The notes: generated by a model not told the origin, from the sequence alone. Numbered from the stretch's first letter, positions 34,715 through 44,172 are shown. The stretch: 49,547 nt of DNA from Psychrobacter piscatorii (GCF_001444505.1 NZ_LNDJ01000054.1:1-49547), one strand, 5' to 3'. Translations and numbers: made by a program.

Positions 34715-35887
34715 CTACAATACTGCTTTTGGATATGAGCCTAAGATGCGCAGATCTTTTACCAATGGGCGAATATCGTTGATAGCGGCGCTAACATTTG
34801 GATCATTGATATGACCGTTCATATCAATAAAGAACACATATGCCCACTTATTAGGACGCTCAGGACGTGTCTCGATACTGGTCATCGAGACGCCATGATA
34901 TGACAAAGGTTTCAAGATTTCGATCAATGCACCAGCTCTGTCATGGGCTGAGACCACGATGGAGGTTTTGTCTTGACCAGAAGGCGCAATGGCCTCATGT
35001 CCGATGATAAGGAAACGAGTGGTATTGCTTGGATTGTCTTCAATGTTTGAGTAAAGCTTATGCAAGCCGTACTCTGCAACCGCAACGTCGCCAGCGATTG
35101 CTGCTGAATGCCATTCGTTTTTGAGGCGACGTGCCGCTTCACCATTGCTTGATACCGCAACGCGCTCCACATTAGGAAAATTCACATCTAGCCAATGACG
35201 ACACTGCGCCAATGACTGTTGGTGCGAATAAATACGGCTTAAACCATCAAGCTTAGTATGCTCAGCGACTAAGAAGTTTTGGTGAATCGGTAGCTCAACT
35301 TCACCAATAATTTTTAGCGTAGAAGATAAAAATCCGTCCAAAGTATGATTGACAACCCCTTCTGAAGAGTTTTCGACAGGGACAACGCCATACATCGCCG
35401 TGCCCGCTTCAACCTCACGGAATACATCGGTAATGGTCGTCATTGGCACGGTATCAGCAGCTTTACCAAAATGCTTTAATGCAGCGGCATGGGTAAAGGT
35501 GCCAACTGGTCCTAAGAAAGCAATACGCTGCGGCGCTTCTAAGTCTAGGCATACCGACATGATTTCACGGAACAAACGCGCCATCTTTTCGTCAGCGATT
35601 GGACCCGTATTACGCTCCATAACCGCTTTTAACACCTGTGCTTCACGCTCAGGACGATAAAAGATAGGATTGGTATTGTCATCAGCGGCCGTGTGGTTTT
35701 TCTTTACTGCTGCCACTTGTTGCGCCAGCTTGGCACGGTTATTGATGAGTGTTTGGATTTCGCAGTCGACCGCATCAATGTTTTGGCGAATATTGTCTAA
35801 AAACTCTTTTTCAGTTGCGGTGTCGCTAGCGCCTGCGGCGGTTTGATTTAGATTGTCCATGGTTTGTTCTGGTGACTGCTCGCTCAT
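34715..35887 (-). CDS. pheA: Bifunctional chorismate mutase / prephenate dehydratase
   Basis: The 390-residue protein has a chorismate mutase domain of AroQ type (about 25-115, NIDAVDCEIQTLINNRAKLAQQVAAVK). It is followed by prephenate dehydratase (about 118-298, IAFLGPVGTFTHAAALKHFG, GVVPVENSSEGVVNHTLD, the NTTRFLIIG catalytic motif), then a C-terminal ACT domain (about 308-385, GALIEILKPLSYHGVSMTSIETRP). The ESRP-like ESRP motif is here ETRP, and the ACT domain normally binds phenylalanine for feedback control. An N-terminal polar stretch of about 22 residues precedes the mutase. It heads the minus-strand cluster pheA, hisC, tyrA-aroA. Confidence 0.95.
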   Translation of the reverse strand: MSEQSPEQTMDNLNQTAAGASDTATEKEFLDNIRQNIDAVDCEIQTLINNRAKLAQQVAAVKKNHTAADDNTNPIFYRPEREAQVLKAVMERNTGPIADEKMARLFREIMSVCLDLEAPQRIAFLGPVGTFTHAAALKHFGKAADTVPMTTITDVFREVEAGTAMYGVVPVENSSEGVVNHTLDGFLSSTLKIIGEVELPIHQNFLVAEHTKLDGLSRIYSHQQSLAQCRHWLDVNFPNVERVAVSSNGEAARRLKNEWHSAAIAGDVAVAEYGLHKLYSNIEDNPSNTTRFLIIGHEAIAPSGQDKTSIVVSAHDRAGALIEILKPLSYHGVSMTSIETRPERPNKWAYVFFIDMNGHINDPNVSAAINDIRPLVKDLRILGSYPKAVL

Positions 35888-36386
35888 TACCGCCCATCCT
35901 TTTTAGATTTTATCACTGTTAGGTATTACTAATATTTAGATATGAATATCTGCTAAATTTTACTATGTTTTTTAAATGCTTCGATTATCTCTACATACCG
36001 ATAGTGCTTGAGAGTGTCATTATGAAGTCATTGGTAAATAGCGGTCAATGACCAAAACTATTTTGACCATCATCCAAAAACAGTCTATCAGAAACATCGC
36101 GCGTCATTGGCGTTCTCTGGTATTACTGCTATATTGGTCGCCAAGTACATAAGACCAACGGATGACCGGCTCTACTATAGCAAAAACTCGAGTCAGTGCC
36201 CATTCGTAAATAGTGATAAGTCAGCAAATTATTATTAATATTATCACAGTTAAGTGATATGACAGTGGCGCATAGCACAACTATGAGCAAACACACGTAG
36301 AAAACTGTGTTACAGTTTCCATTCAGCTCCCTACCCTGCGATATATAAGAGGAGCACCAAATCATTAATAAGAAAAAGGATATCTG
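35888..36386. other. Divergent intergenic region, pheA and tal
   Basis: About 500 bases separate the two divergent start codons. The near-palindrome AGATATGAATATCT (about 35938-35951) sits 50 bases upstream of pheA and could be an operator. No leader peptide rich in Phe codons and no attenuator-type terminator is visible ahead of pheA. AAAAAGGA lies just before the tal start. Nothing else stands out. Confidence 0.4.
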
Positions 36387-37331
36387 ATGAGCGCATTACA
36401 ACAATTACGTACTATGACGACCATTGTCGCTGATACTGGCGACCTTGCTGCTATTGCCCGACTAAAACCTATCGATGCGACCACCAATCCAAGCCTCATC
36501 ACCAAAGCCCTCATTCATCCTGATAACCAAGGTATGCTATCAGAAACAATGAGCCGCCATAATGGCGATGTAGATGCAGTGATTGACGCCCTGACCATTC
36601 AAGTTGGTTGTGATATTTTGGCGCTTATTGAAGGGCGCGTTTCTACCGAAGTCGATGCGCGTTTGTCTTATGATACTGGGGCGACGATCGATAAGGCCCT
36701 TGAGTTTATGGACGCTTATCAAAAAGCTGGCATCGACTCAGAGCGAGTATTGATCAAAATGGCAGCAACTTGGCAGGGAATTGAAGCGGCACGTTATCTT
36801 GAAACCCAAGGCATCCACTGTAACTTGACTCTATTATTTGGTCAGCATCAAGCAATCGCCTGCGCAGATGCGGGCGTGACGCTCATCTCTCCTTTTGTAG
36901 GGCGTATTTTAGATTGGCAAAAACGCCAGCAAAACCGCCAAAATGTACCGGCTTCTGAGGATATGGGCGTACAATCTGTCAAACTTATTTACCAATACTA
37001 CAAGCAGCATGGCTATCATACGCAAGTCATGGGGGCGAGTTTCCGCTCAACTGAGCAGATATTGGCACTCGCAGGTTGCGATTTGTTGACCATTGCACCC
37101 AACCTAATCGATGAGCTGGCAGCCATGGATATTGATGTGCCTCGTCAGTTATCGCCGAGCATAGCCATGGATATGCAAGCGATGAGCCAAGTGAGCTTGA
37201 CGCATGAAGAGTTCAGCGCGGCCTATCAGCAAGACACAGTCACACAAGACCTATTACCAAAAGGTATTGATGGTTTTATTGGGGCACGTGATGAGCTGGC
37301 GAAGACGCTAGCGGCCATCCGCGGGCAATAA
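36387..37331 (+). CDS. tal: Transaldolase
   Basis: This pentose-phosphate enzyme transfers dihydroxyacetone between sugar phosphates. The 314-residue protein matches TalB-type size and has the signature segments ATTNPSLITKA, the Schiff-base lysine in RVLIKMAATWQGIEA (about residue 130), NLTLLFGQHQAIACADAG, ISPFVGRILDW and VMGASFRSTEQILALAGCD. Its promoter lies in the long divergent region shared with pheA. It could supply erythrose 4-phosphate for the shikimate pathway, whose later genes are just upstream on the other strand; that link is only suggestive. Confidence 0.95.
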   Translation: MSALQQLRTMTTIVADTGDLAAIARLKPIDATTNPSLITKALIHPDNQGMLSETMSRHNGDVDAVIDALTIQVGCDILALIEGRVSTEVDARLSYDTGATIDKALEFMDAYQKAGIDSERVLIKMAATWQGIEAARYLETQGIHCNLTLLFGQHQAIACADAGVTLISPFVGRILDWQKRQQNRQNVPASEDMGVQSVKLIYQYYKQHGYHTQVMGASFRSTEQILALAGCDLLTIAPNLIDELAAMDIDVPRQLSPSIAMDMQAMSQVSLTHEEFSAAYQQDTVTQDLLPKGIDGFIGARDELAKTLAAIRGQ

Positions 37332-37433
37332 ACGAGGCACGATAAGCACTCGTCTGGCACAAAAGATATTTGCCTGCCCACAGTAAGTTGGCTATCATGA
37401 GCGACTTCAGATAACAAGAAGCAAGGCTTAAGT

Positions 37434-37886
37434 ATGAAACGGCTATCAATGTTATTGGCAGGCAGTGTTTTAGTGACCAACGCCCATGCGGTCAATTGGG
37501 TCGAGGTGACCGAGAGCGACTTTGGATCGACGTTTAGCTTAGATGTAGACTCTATTGAACACTCTGACATCAGCATCATAGACGAAAAAGACGTCGAAAA
37601 TATCACTGTCTCTTTGCTAAGAACCTATCCTACGCAAAAAGATAAGAGCACAGTGAAAGAAAAACCCATCCATCATAGCGATCAGCAATTACTGATTTCT
37701 TGTAAAGATTTCAGTTACTATAAAAGAGCTTACGTCGATTATAGCGCTGATAATAAAGTCATTAAGTCGTGGCAATCAGAAAAGCCTATACTGACCACCA
37801 AAGACTTTAAGATCACCACACCAAAGACGGTTGGTCGCACGCTGATCGAGTACGCCTGTAAAAGCTATGAGCAAAACAAATCGTAA
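37434..37886 (+). CDS. Small secreted hypothetical protein, surface-adhesin-E-like
   Basis: This 150-residue protein begins with a short Sec signal peptide (MKRLSMLLAGSVLVTNAHA, cleavage near residue 19). The mature part starts VNWVEVTESDFGSTFSLDVDSIEH, a W-to-D-VDSI pattern like that of the surface-adhesin E or YecR-type small periplasmic proteins. It has two cysteines (about residues 89 and 144) that may pair. No catalytic motif is recognisable. It has its own ribosome binding site and ends in a strong shared terminator. Family assignment is tentative. Confidence 0.6.
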   Translation: MKRLSMLLAGSVLVTNAHAVNWVEVTESDFGSTFSLDVDSIEHSDISIIDEKDVENITVSLLRTYPTQKDKSTVKEKPIHHSDQQLLISCKDFSYYKRAYVDYSADNKVIKSWQSEKPILTTKDFKITTPKTVGRTLIEYACKSYEQNKS

Positions 37887-37904
37887 TATCATTAGACTCA
37901 CCAC

Positions 37905-37942
37905 AAAAAAAGCGCCCTGATGATTTTCAGGGCGCTTTTTTA
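37905..37942. terminator. Bidirectional terminator between the small secreted gene and apt
   Basis: AAAAAAAGCGCCCTGA (37905-37920) pairs with TCAGGGCGCTTTTTT (37927-37941) around a 6-base loop. The A- and T-runs on each side let it act on both strands between these convergent genes. Confidence 0.9.
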
Positions 37943-37972
37943 TACTCTATAAACTCTCTTGAACAATCAAAC

Positions 37973-38539
37973 TTACGCCTTTAATACCGTATAGACAGGT
38001 ACTGGGAACTCGCCATGTAGCTCAACCAAATCTAATAAAACTAATGCGCCGACCACAGTATGATCGGCTGACTGGCATAACTCATAAGCGGTCGTCAATG
38101 TGCCTCCAGTCGCCAAGATATCATCGACCAGTAGTACGCGTTCAGGTGGCAAGTTGTTTTGCATCTCAAGCGTGTCTTTGCCATACTCAAGCGCATAGGC
38201 CTTATTAGCGACAGGTGGCGGCAGTTTACCTGGTTTGCGGAGCAATATCATACCCTTACCCAATCTTCCTGCCAGCATACTGGCAAATACAAACCCGCGC
38301 GCCTCAACAGCCCCTAAGCAATCCACCTCATCCATCAGTCCCTCTGGCAACGCGGCAAGCAGCGCATCAATGACAGCATCAATATGACTGCGCAGTAACG
38401 GGGTAATATCATAAAAATCAATGCCAGCTTTTGGAAAGTCTGGTACTGTGCGAATAATCTGCCAAAACGGATGGACAGTATTGAGCATTGGAGTCGTCTC
38501 ATTTTTGATAGTGGCAGATGTGGCGGCGTTAATACTCAT
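37973..38539 (-). CDS. apt: Adenine phosphoribosyltransferase
   Basis: This purine salvage enzyme makes AMP from adenine and PRPP. The PRPP-binding motif VLLVDDILATGGTL and the FPKAGIDFYDITPLL and EARGFVFASMLAGRLGKGMILLRKPGKLP segments are typical. I start it at ATG 38539 (AAGGG ahead), giving 188 residues, the usual length with a slightly extended N-terminus; the frame is open to 38578 but that start has no support. Confidence 0.94.
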   Translation of the reverse strand: MSINAATSATIKNETTPMLNTVHPFWQIIRTVPDFPKAGIDFYDITPLLRSHIDAVIDALLAALPEGLMDEVDCLGAVEARGFVFASMLAGRLGKGMILLRKPGKLPPPVANKAYALEYGKDTLEMQNNLPPERVLLVDDILATGGTLTTAYELCQSADHTVVGALVLLDLVELHGEFPVPVYTVLKA

Positions 38540-38650
38540 GAAAACCCTTAGCTTGTATATGTTATATGGCTTGGACAATAGTTAGACACTGATAGATCAG
38601 CAGGCAATTATGGCTGACAGTGTCAATTTAGCGGCCGTTATTATAGCATG

Positions 38651-38736
38651 ATTGGCTTTTTTGTGGCGGCTTATAGCCCAAGATCGTACTTCGCTTCGGT
38701 ACGATGGTTCAGATGATGGACTTGATAAAAGCCAAT
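38651..38736. other. Nested hairpins between apt and rubA
   Basis: ATTGGCTTTT (38651-38660) is perfectly complementary to AAAAGCCAAT (38727-38736). Inside this 86-base structure, ATCGTAC and GTACGAT form a second perfect hairpin (about 38682-38704). No coding frame explains it. It may be a small repeat element, a small RNA or a leader structure upstream of rubA. The rest of the 310-base gap around it shows nothing else. Confidence 0.5.
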
Positions 38737-38888
38737 TTCATCTCAATATACAAGTGTAAACTTAACTATGAAAATAACGGTTATATGCTAAACTACGTGC
38801 GCTTTTACCGTCTAATATAATGACTGTAATACGAAATATAAGCGTTTATGACGCACTGTGACACTGGTAATGATCGATAGGACTATTT

Positions 38889-39053
38889 ATGAAACGTTAT
38901 GAATGTATTGTCTGCGGCTGGATCTATGACGAAGCGCTTGGCTGCCCTGAAGAAGGTATTGCCCCTGGCACCAAATGGGAAGACATCCCTGATGACTGGA
39001 CCTGCCCTGAGTGCGGTGTCGGCAAGCTTGATTTTGAGATGCTTGAGCTGTAG
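38889..39053 (+). CDS. rubA: Rubredoxin
   Basis: This 54-residue electron-transfer protein has two CxxCG motifs, at residues 6-10 (CIVCG) and near 39-43 (CPECG), that bind one iron. Between them is the conserved [22 protein letters not shown] segment. It is of the short, alkane-hydroxylase-associated RubA type. In Acinetobacter and Pseudomonas such rubredoxins pass electrons from rubredoxin reductase to alkane 1-monooxygenase, but no such genes are adjacent here. An alpha/beta hydrolase follows 27 bases later on the same strand. Confidence 0.95.
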   Translation: MKRYECIVCGWIYDEALGCPEEGIAPGTKWEDIPDDWTCPECGVGKLDFEMLEL

Positions 39054-39080
39054 TAGATGACCCTCTAATTAGGACACTTC

Positions 39081-40130
39081 ATGACAACATCAAATGACAT
39101 TAATAGTGCCAAATTGCCGGAAACGTCAGATACCAGTTTAGACAATATTCTAGACTTTTACCCTACTCCTGAATGGCGACGGTTTGGGGAGCATCAGTGG
39201 CGCGACTCCGATCTTAGCCAACACCTTCATCAAGCGATGATTGATATTGGTGATGGTATAGAGTTGTGTGTCGAAGCGGGTGGCAACCCTAATAATCCGC
39301 CCCTACTGATGATCATGGGACTGGGTTCGCAAATGATATTTTGGCCAGACAATTTTATTAAGCGCTTTATTGATGCTGGTTTTTTTGTGATCCGTTTTGA
39401 CAATCGTGATATTGGCCTGTCTTCTAAAGTACAGATCGAGGGCCTACCGCGTATCAACCAGCTCAAAATGATGGTACGCCTACAAACGGGGCTATCGAAC
39501 AAAAGCACTCAGGTGGCTTATAACTTGACTGACATGGCAGAAGACACTGCCCGTTTGATCAAGGCGCTAAAGCTTGGCAAAACACATCTGCTTGGTGCCT
39601 CTATGGGCGGGATGATTGCTCAAATTGTGGCGGCACGTTATCCAAGCTTGGTGCAGCGTATGGCGCTTATGTTTACCACGACCAATCGAGCATTTTTAAA
39701 ACCGCCAAGACCTAAGCAGCTATACACCCTTATCAATCGTCCAGAGAGCCACTCTGAGCGTGATATCGTACGCCATAGTGTCTGGTTTATGAAAACGGTT
39801 GGCACACCAGGTCACGTCAATGTGCGCATGGTGCGTGAAATTGCCAAAATTCGCTATCAACGCAATTTTCACCCTCTAGGTACGGTGCAGCAGCTCAATG
39901 CTATCTTGGCATCAGGCTCTATCAGCCGCTTTAGTAAACAAGTCAAAGCACCAACGATTGTCTTACATGGTAGCGCTGACGGACTGCTACCGGCGTCACA
40001 AGGTCGAGTGGTGGCAAAAACCATTCCTAATGCCAAGTTTCATTTAATCGAAGGTATGGCGCATGATATTCCAGAGTATTATCAGCCTTATATGGTCGAT
40101 TTGATTAGCAATCATTTGTTAGAAAAATAG
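39081..40130 (+). CDS. Alpha/beta hydrolase
   Basis: This 349-residue cytoplasmic protein has the alpha/beta hydrolase triad: nucleophile Ser in LLGASMGGMIAQ (about residue 176), Asp in LHGSADGLLP (about 300) and His in EGMAHDIPEYY (about 328). The oxyanion region is PPLLMIMGLGSQMIFW. An N-terminal segment of about 55 residues precedes the core. The lid after the nucleophile is rich in Arg and Lys. It follows rubA closely and the two may be co-transcribed. The substrate is unknown; similar proteins are annotated as esterases. Confidence 0.88.
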   Translation: MTTSNDINSAKLPETSDTSLDNILDFYPTPEWRRFGEHQWRDSDLSQHLHQAMIDIGDGIELCVEAGGNPNNPPLLMIMGLGSQMIFWPDNFIKRFIDAGFFVIRFDNRDIGLSSKVQIEGLPRINQLKMMVRLQTGLSNKSTQVAYNLTDMAEDTARLIKALKLGKTHLLGASMGGMIAQIVAARYPSLVQRMALMFTTTNRAFLKPPRPKQLYTLINRPESHSERDIVRHSVWFMKTVGTPGHVNVRMVREIAKIRYQRNFHPLGTVQQLNAILASGSISRFSKQVKAPTIVLHGSADGLLPASQGRVVAKTIPNAKFHLIEGMAHDIPEYYQPYMVDLISNHLLEK

Positions 40131-40156
40131 CTATTCGCCTATAGTAACACTAGCCA

Positions 40157-40208
40157 TAAAAAAGAGTGTATACCCTATCGATAACGAATAGGGTTTACAC
40201 TCTTTTTC
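40157..40208. terminator. Bidirectional terminator between the hydrolase and the WG-repeat gene
   Basis: A long hairpin (AAAAAGAGTGTATACCCTAT pairing with ATAGGGTTTACACTCTTTTT, one mismatch) with A and T runs lies between two convergent genes and would serve both. Confidence 0.88.
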
Positions 40209-40241
40209 GTTGTATACCAATTATAGATTATGGATATAACG

Positions 40242-41273
40242 CTAATCGCAGCTGACACCTGTGCCTTCTTTATTGATACACATTTTATTGCCGTTTTTTA
40301 AATTGCCGATCCATGCCTTACCACCTGTAAATGCAAATGAGGGTTGACCCTTATAATTATCATCAGTTAATACCCCATTACTAGTGAAGCGAAAAGGAAT
40401 CACTAGCTCACCGCCCAGATTAACAAAGCCCCACTCCTCTCCGATACGAACGCCCGCTAATCCTTCAGAGAATGGACGCACTTCATCAAACGAATAGGTA
40501 ATCATCGTGACGTCGTTGTCGTCAACGAAGCCCCATTTTCCATCTTGCTGACGTGATTGTAATGTCGTAAAACGTGTAGGTGCAGGTTGTCTTGATTGTG
40601 ATGACGTATTGTTAGTAGAAGCTGTGGATTTTTTAGCCGATTGACTATTATCCTGAGCATTTGGATCACGCGTTGCATTACCATTTTTATCTAACCAACT
40701 TATCGCACTGTTTTTACGGACGCGCGCTCTCCCATTACGATAATCATCGATCTCGTCAATCGATGCTGAAAACGAGACAACCGTGCTGTTGGAGGTATTG
40801 ATAACACCGTAGTTACCATCTTTTTTTACGACGATACGTCCTTCAGATACTGGACGCGCCCACCCTTGATTTCCTGTGAGCATATCGTACATTGCAGGCA
40901 CGACTTCGCGTCCCTGCATATTGAGATAACCGACCCGACTGTTGCGCAATACAGGTAGTAGCCCGCCCGATATCTTGTCGGCATCGACTTTCTGATAGCG
41001 TGATAAATCAACGACCCTTTTACCTTTGCTGTCAATCAGAGCGACTGGCGCACCAAAATCTTTGATTGCCAAAAAATAGCCGCTAGTAGACGTACAAGAG
41101 ACGTTTTTATAGTAGCTTTTGGGGAGCTTGCAACTGGCCGCTTGTGCGCTAGGCATTAAAAAAAATGCACTAGAGACGATACCTATCGCAAAGCTAAATT
41201 GCGATATTTTTAGAGGCAAACAAGAGGTCACATTTGGTTGTATTTTTGACATAAAATGTCGGAGCATAAGCAA
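40242..41273 (-). CDS. Secreted WG-repeat protein
   Basis: This 343-residue protein has a signal peptide (hydrophobic core FSFAIGIVSSAFFLMPSAQA, cleavage about residue 46). At least four WG/KWG-type beta repeats follow, seen as SRVGYLNMQGREVVPAMYD, GNYGVINTSNSTVV, GKWGFVDDNDVTMITYSFDEVRPFSEGLAGV and EWGFVNLGGELVIPF. A Ser/Gln/Asn-rich linker splits the repeats near residues 205-235. A Cys pair lies near the mature N-terminus and another at the C-terminus (CINKEGTGVSCD). WG repeats are thought to form solenoids for binding partners; no function is assigned. The start could be the ATG at 41273 or a later one before the signal peptide core. Confidence 0.82.
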   Translation of the reverse strand: MLMLRHFMSKIQPNVTSCLPLKISQFSFAIGIVSSAFFLMPSAQAASCKLPKSYYKNVSCTSTSGYFLAIKDFGAPVALIDSKGKRVVDLSRYQKVDADKISGGLLPVLRNSRVGYLNMQGREVVPAMYDMLTGNQGWARPVSEGRIVVKKDGNYGVINTSNSTVVSFSASIDEIDDYRNGRARVRKNSAISWLDKNGNATRDPNAQDNSQSAKKSTASTNNTSSQSRQPAPTRFTTLQSRQQDGKWGFVDDNDVTMITYSFDEVRPFSEGLAGVRIGEEWGFVNLGGELVIPFRFTSNGVLTDDNYKGQPSFAFTGGKAWIGNLKNGNKMCINKEGTGVSCD

Positions 41274-41632
41274 ACCTAGGCAAATAATATAGATTGTTTG
41301 ATATAGCGGTTGATGACTGGTGATTTTATGAGTACTAGACTAACAAATTGCAATATCAGAGCCAATATCATTCCTGTAAGGATGTGACTCGATTATATAA
41401 GCGCTGTTGTACAAGCATTATTGTGTGAGTAAGGTCACAAGATGGTTCTACTGCCTACGAGACTTTTTCTTACTATTTGGTTTAATAAATTATCTACAGC
41501 AACGATCTATCTAATAACCAGAATAAATTTTGGTTTTGCCATTTTATTTTTTGCTTAAAACCACGACAATAGGGCTTTGGCTAACCCTCACATTGGTCTA
41601 GGACCATAAGAATAATAATATAAGGACGTTTT
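41274..41632. other. Intergenic region, WG-repeat gene and EamA transporter
   Basis: A 359-base AT-rich divergent promoter region. GGTC and GACC arms around TAG (41593-41603) make a small dyad 30 bases before the transporter start. I see no gene or stable long hairpin. Confidence 0.4.
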
Positions 41633-42565
41633 ATGGCGACTGCTTCTTCACGCGCTGCCCCTATTGGCCTAGTTATCGGTTGTATTATCTTCGGGCTGGG
41701 CAGTCTGATTGTCGCTCACGTCGATATCGGTGGCTGGGCGATGTCGTTTTGGCGACTGGCCATTTCAGGGGTTGTCTTTGCGATTTTAGCCAAGGTGATG
41801 CGCCAACAGATGCCACAATCAAAACGTGCTATTTTTTATGGTTTATTGTCAGGTGCATTTTTAGGATTAGACTTGGCGCTTTGGCACGAGAGTATTTATG
41901 CTGTGGGTCCTGGTATTTCGACCCTGCTCAATAGCTTACAAATCTTCTTCTTGGCTGCCATTGGTTTTTTATATTTCAATGAGCGCCAATCTATCGTGCA
42001 GATCATCAGTTTATTTTTAGCGATGCTGGGCGTTGCAATGATAGGCAGTCCTGAATTTGCACACAATTCAGCGGCCACTTGGGGATTTGTCACGGGTATT
42101 GTGTCAGGAGCAATGCTAGCCGCGTCGATGACTTTTATTCGAAAGACACATGATACCGAACCGACACCGATATTTATGCTGATGCAGCTGATTAGTATCG
42201 GTGGCGTCTTAGCGATGATTGTGCCTATGTTCATATTCGATACAGGTCATATCTTGCCCAACACATGGTCGGAGATTGGTTGGGTGCTTATCTACGGCAC
42301 AGTGATGCAGTGTTTGGCATGGGGTCTGATTGCTTATTCTATTCCTAAGTTGTCTCTGGCTTTGACTGGTTTGTTACTATTAACTGAGCCTATTGCAGCA
42401 CTTGTCATTGATTATAGCTGGCTGGACAAACCTATCAATGGCTTACAATGGGGCGGCGCGTTATTGACCATGCTTGCAATCTACTTAGGCTCCTTAAAGC
42501 CAAAGCCACATTCTCTGCGGCGCTATCGGTTTTTTTCGCGGTTTTATAAGCGAGACTATAAGTAA
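41633..42565 (+). CDS. EamA (DMT-superfamily) transporter
   Basis: This 310-residue inner-membrane protein has ten predicted membrane segments in two EamA repeats (about 5-140 and 150-290). The repeat starts show FWRLAISGVVFAILAK and the LWHESIYAVGPGISTLLNSLQIFFLA half-repeat end. Family members export amino acids or other metabolites or take up small molecules; the substrate cannot be read from sequence. TAAGGACG precedes the ATG. It is followed by a bidirectional terminator and is likely monocistronic. Confidence 0.88.
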   Translation: MATASSRAAPIGLVIGCIIFGLGSLIVAHVDIGGWAMSFWRLAISGVVFAILAKVMRQQMPQSKRAIFYGLLSGAFLGLDLALWHESIYAVGPGISTLLNSLQIFFLAAIGFLYFNERQSIVQIISLFLAMLGVAMIGSPEFAHNSAATWGFVTGIVSGAMLAASMTFIRKTHDTEPTPIFMLMQLISIGGVLAMIVPMFIFDTGHILPNTWSEIGWVLIYGTVMQCLAWGLIAYSIPKLSLALTGLLLLTEPIAALVIDYSWLDKPINGLQWGGALLTMLAIYLGSLKPKPHSLRRYRFFSRFYKRDYK

Positions 42566-42606
42566 TTAAGTAGTATTGATACGATTCTCTCACGCAGACA
42601 TTTAAT

Positions 42607-42645
42607 AAAAAGCGCCCATACTATTCATAGCATGGGCGCTTTTTG
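42607..42645. terminator. Bidirectional terminator between the EamA gene and uraA
   Basis: AAAAAGCGCCCAT pairs with ATGGGCGCTTTTT around a short loop containing a further small dyad. It lies between convergent genes. Confidence 0.88.
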
Positions 42646-42720
42646 TTGACGCTGTAAATACACTGATAAAGCCTTTTTAACTTGTCTCAATATTTAAGAC
42701 TCAAACAACTGACAGATTGA

Positions 42721-44172
42721 TTATTTGGCCAACGATGAAGGCACGGTTTTGGTCTCGCTACTTCTTTGGTTAAATAAGGCATTTAGCAAGATAGCAGCCA
42801 ACGTAGCGGTGCCGATACCACCCAAATCAAAACCACCTAAGTGCAAGCTAAAGTTACCTGTACCCATGATTACGGTCACTGCCGCGATGATCAGATTGCT
42901 GTTTTTACTAAAATCAATGTGGCTGTCGATCCAGATTTTTATCCCAGCGATCGTGATCAGACCGAAAACGACGATAGAAGCGCCGCCCAATAAAGCCGCT
43001 GGTATCGTTTGGATAATGGCACCAAATTTTGGTGATAACCCTAATATAATAGCGACCATACCTGCGACGACAAATATCGTTGTGCTATATACTTTGGTGA
43101 CCGCCATCACCCCGATATTTTCAGCATAGGTAGTCACACCCGTACCGCCAAATCCTGCTGAGAAAGTCGTTGCCAAGCCATCGGCAAAAAATGCTCGGCC
43201 CATATAAGGGGTCACGCGAGACTTAGTCATACCTTCCACTGCCTTAAAGTGACCTAAGTTTTCAGCCACCAAAATAAAGGCGACAGGCGCAATGAGAATA
43301 ATAGCGCTCATCTCAAAGCGTGGGGTATGGATGCTGGGCAGACCAAACCATGCAGCCGCAGCGACTGCGCTAAAATCAATTGCCGTCCCAAAACCTAGGA
43401 TATTGGTCAACACAAAATAAGCGATGTATGATAATACCAAACCCACGAGTAGCAGCAAACGACGTAACATGCCACGGGTAAATACCGCCACTCCACTGAT
43501 GAGTAGTACGGTCAACGTAGCCATCCAAGCATCAAACTGATTGGCAGATACGCCCTGAATAGTGACTGGTGCCAAATTAAGACCAATAATCATGACAATA
43601 GCACCGGTGACGATAGGCGGCATCAAGCGCTCAATCCAGCCAGTGCCTGTTTTCATCACCAGCAGGCCAATCAGCGCATAAATGATACCGCAGGCCATGA
43701 TACCGCCTAGCGCGACATTCAAATTGGCATTGAACCCTGCCCCTGCATACGCAGTTACCGCAATCACTGGACCAATAAAAGCAAAGCTTGATCCCAAGTA
43801 GCTTGGCATACGCCCACCAGTGATCATAAAGAACATCACCGTACAGATACCAGACATCAAAATGGCTAAGTTAGGGTCAAATCCCATCAATAATGGCGCA
43901 AGGACGGTCGCACCAAACATGGCAAATGTATGTTGTATACCAAGTAATACACTCTTTGACGGTGGCAGATAATCATTGATACCCACTGGATCACGATCCA
44001 AATCGCCTTTGTAAGGTCGCCATGTCGGAAACCAGCGACCATTTTCAAAATCTGGATTGTGCGGATAACTGATGGCTGCTGAATCAATACCTGCAGCTTC
44101 CAATGCATTGTGAGCTGACTGATTTTGAGCGCTGTTGTCTGAAGCTGATGATGGGTCTTTTTGAGATGGCAT
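42721..44172 (-). CDS. uraA: NCS2-family nucleobase permease, uracil type
   Basis: This 483-residue membrane protein of the NCS2 (uracil/xanthine) family has about fourteen membrane segments. Typical motifs are LGIQHTFAMFGATVLAPLLMG, PSYLGSSFAFIGPVIAV, the substrate-site region AENLGHFKAVEGMTKSRVTPYMGRAFFADGLAT, and TTYAENIGVMAVTKVYS. The last of these resembles the conserved NxGxxxxT motif. The Glu in the EN motifs supports uracil over xanthine, but the substrate is a prediction. The N-terminal 60 residues are polar and longer than usual, with a Ser/Asn-rich start. No pyrimidine gene is adjacent. Confidence 0.88.
   Translation of the reverse strand: MPSQKDPSSASDNSAQNQSAHNALEAAGIDSAAISYPHNPDFENGRWFPTWRPYKGDLDRDPVGINDYLPPSKSVLLGIQHTFAMFGATVLAPLLMGFDPNLAILMSGICTVMFFMITGGRMPSYLGSSFAFIGPVIAVTAYAGAGFNANLNVALGGIMACGIIYALIGLLVMKTGTGWIERLMPPIVTGAIVMIIGLNLAPVTIQGVSANQFDAWMATLTVLLISGVAVFTRGMLRRLLLLVGLVLSYIAYFVLTNILGFGTAIDFSAVAAAAWFGLPSIHTPRFEMSAIILIAPVAFILVAENLGHFKAVEGMTKSRVTPYMGRAFFADGLATTFSAGFGGTGVTTYAENIGVMAVTKVYSTTIFVVAGMVAIILGLSPKFGAIIQTIPAALLGGASIVVFGLITIAGIKIWIDSHIDFSKNSNLIIAAVTVIMGTGNFSLHLGGFDLGGIGTATLAAILLNALFNQRSSETKTVPSSLAK

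Noticed and set aside
42725..43129. Plus-strand frame of 134 codons opposite uraA
   Set aside because: It mirrors the membrane segments of a certain permease gene; antisense frames of hydrophobic proteins are often long by chance.
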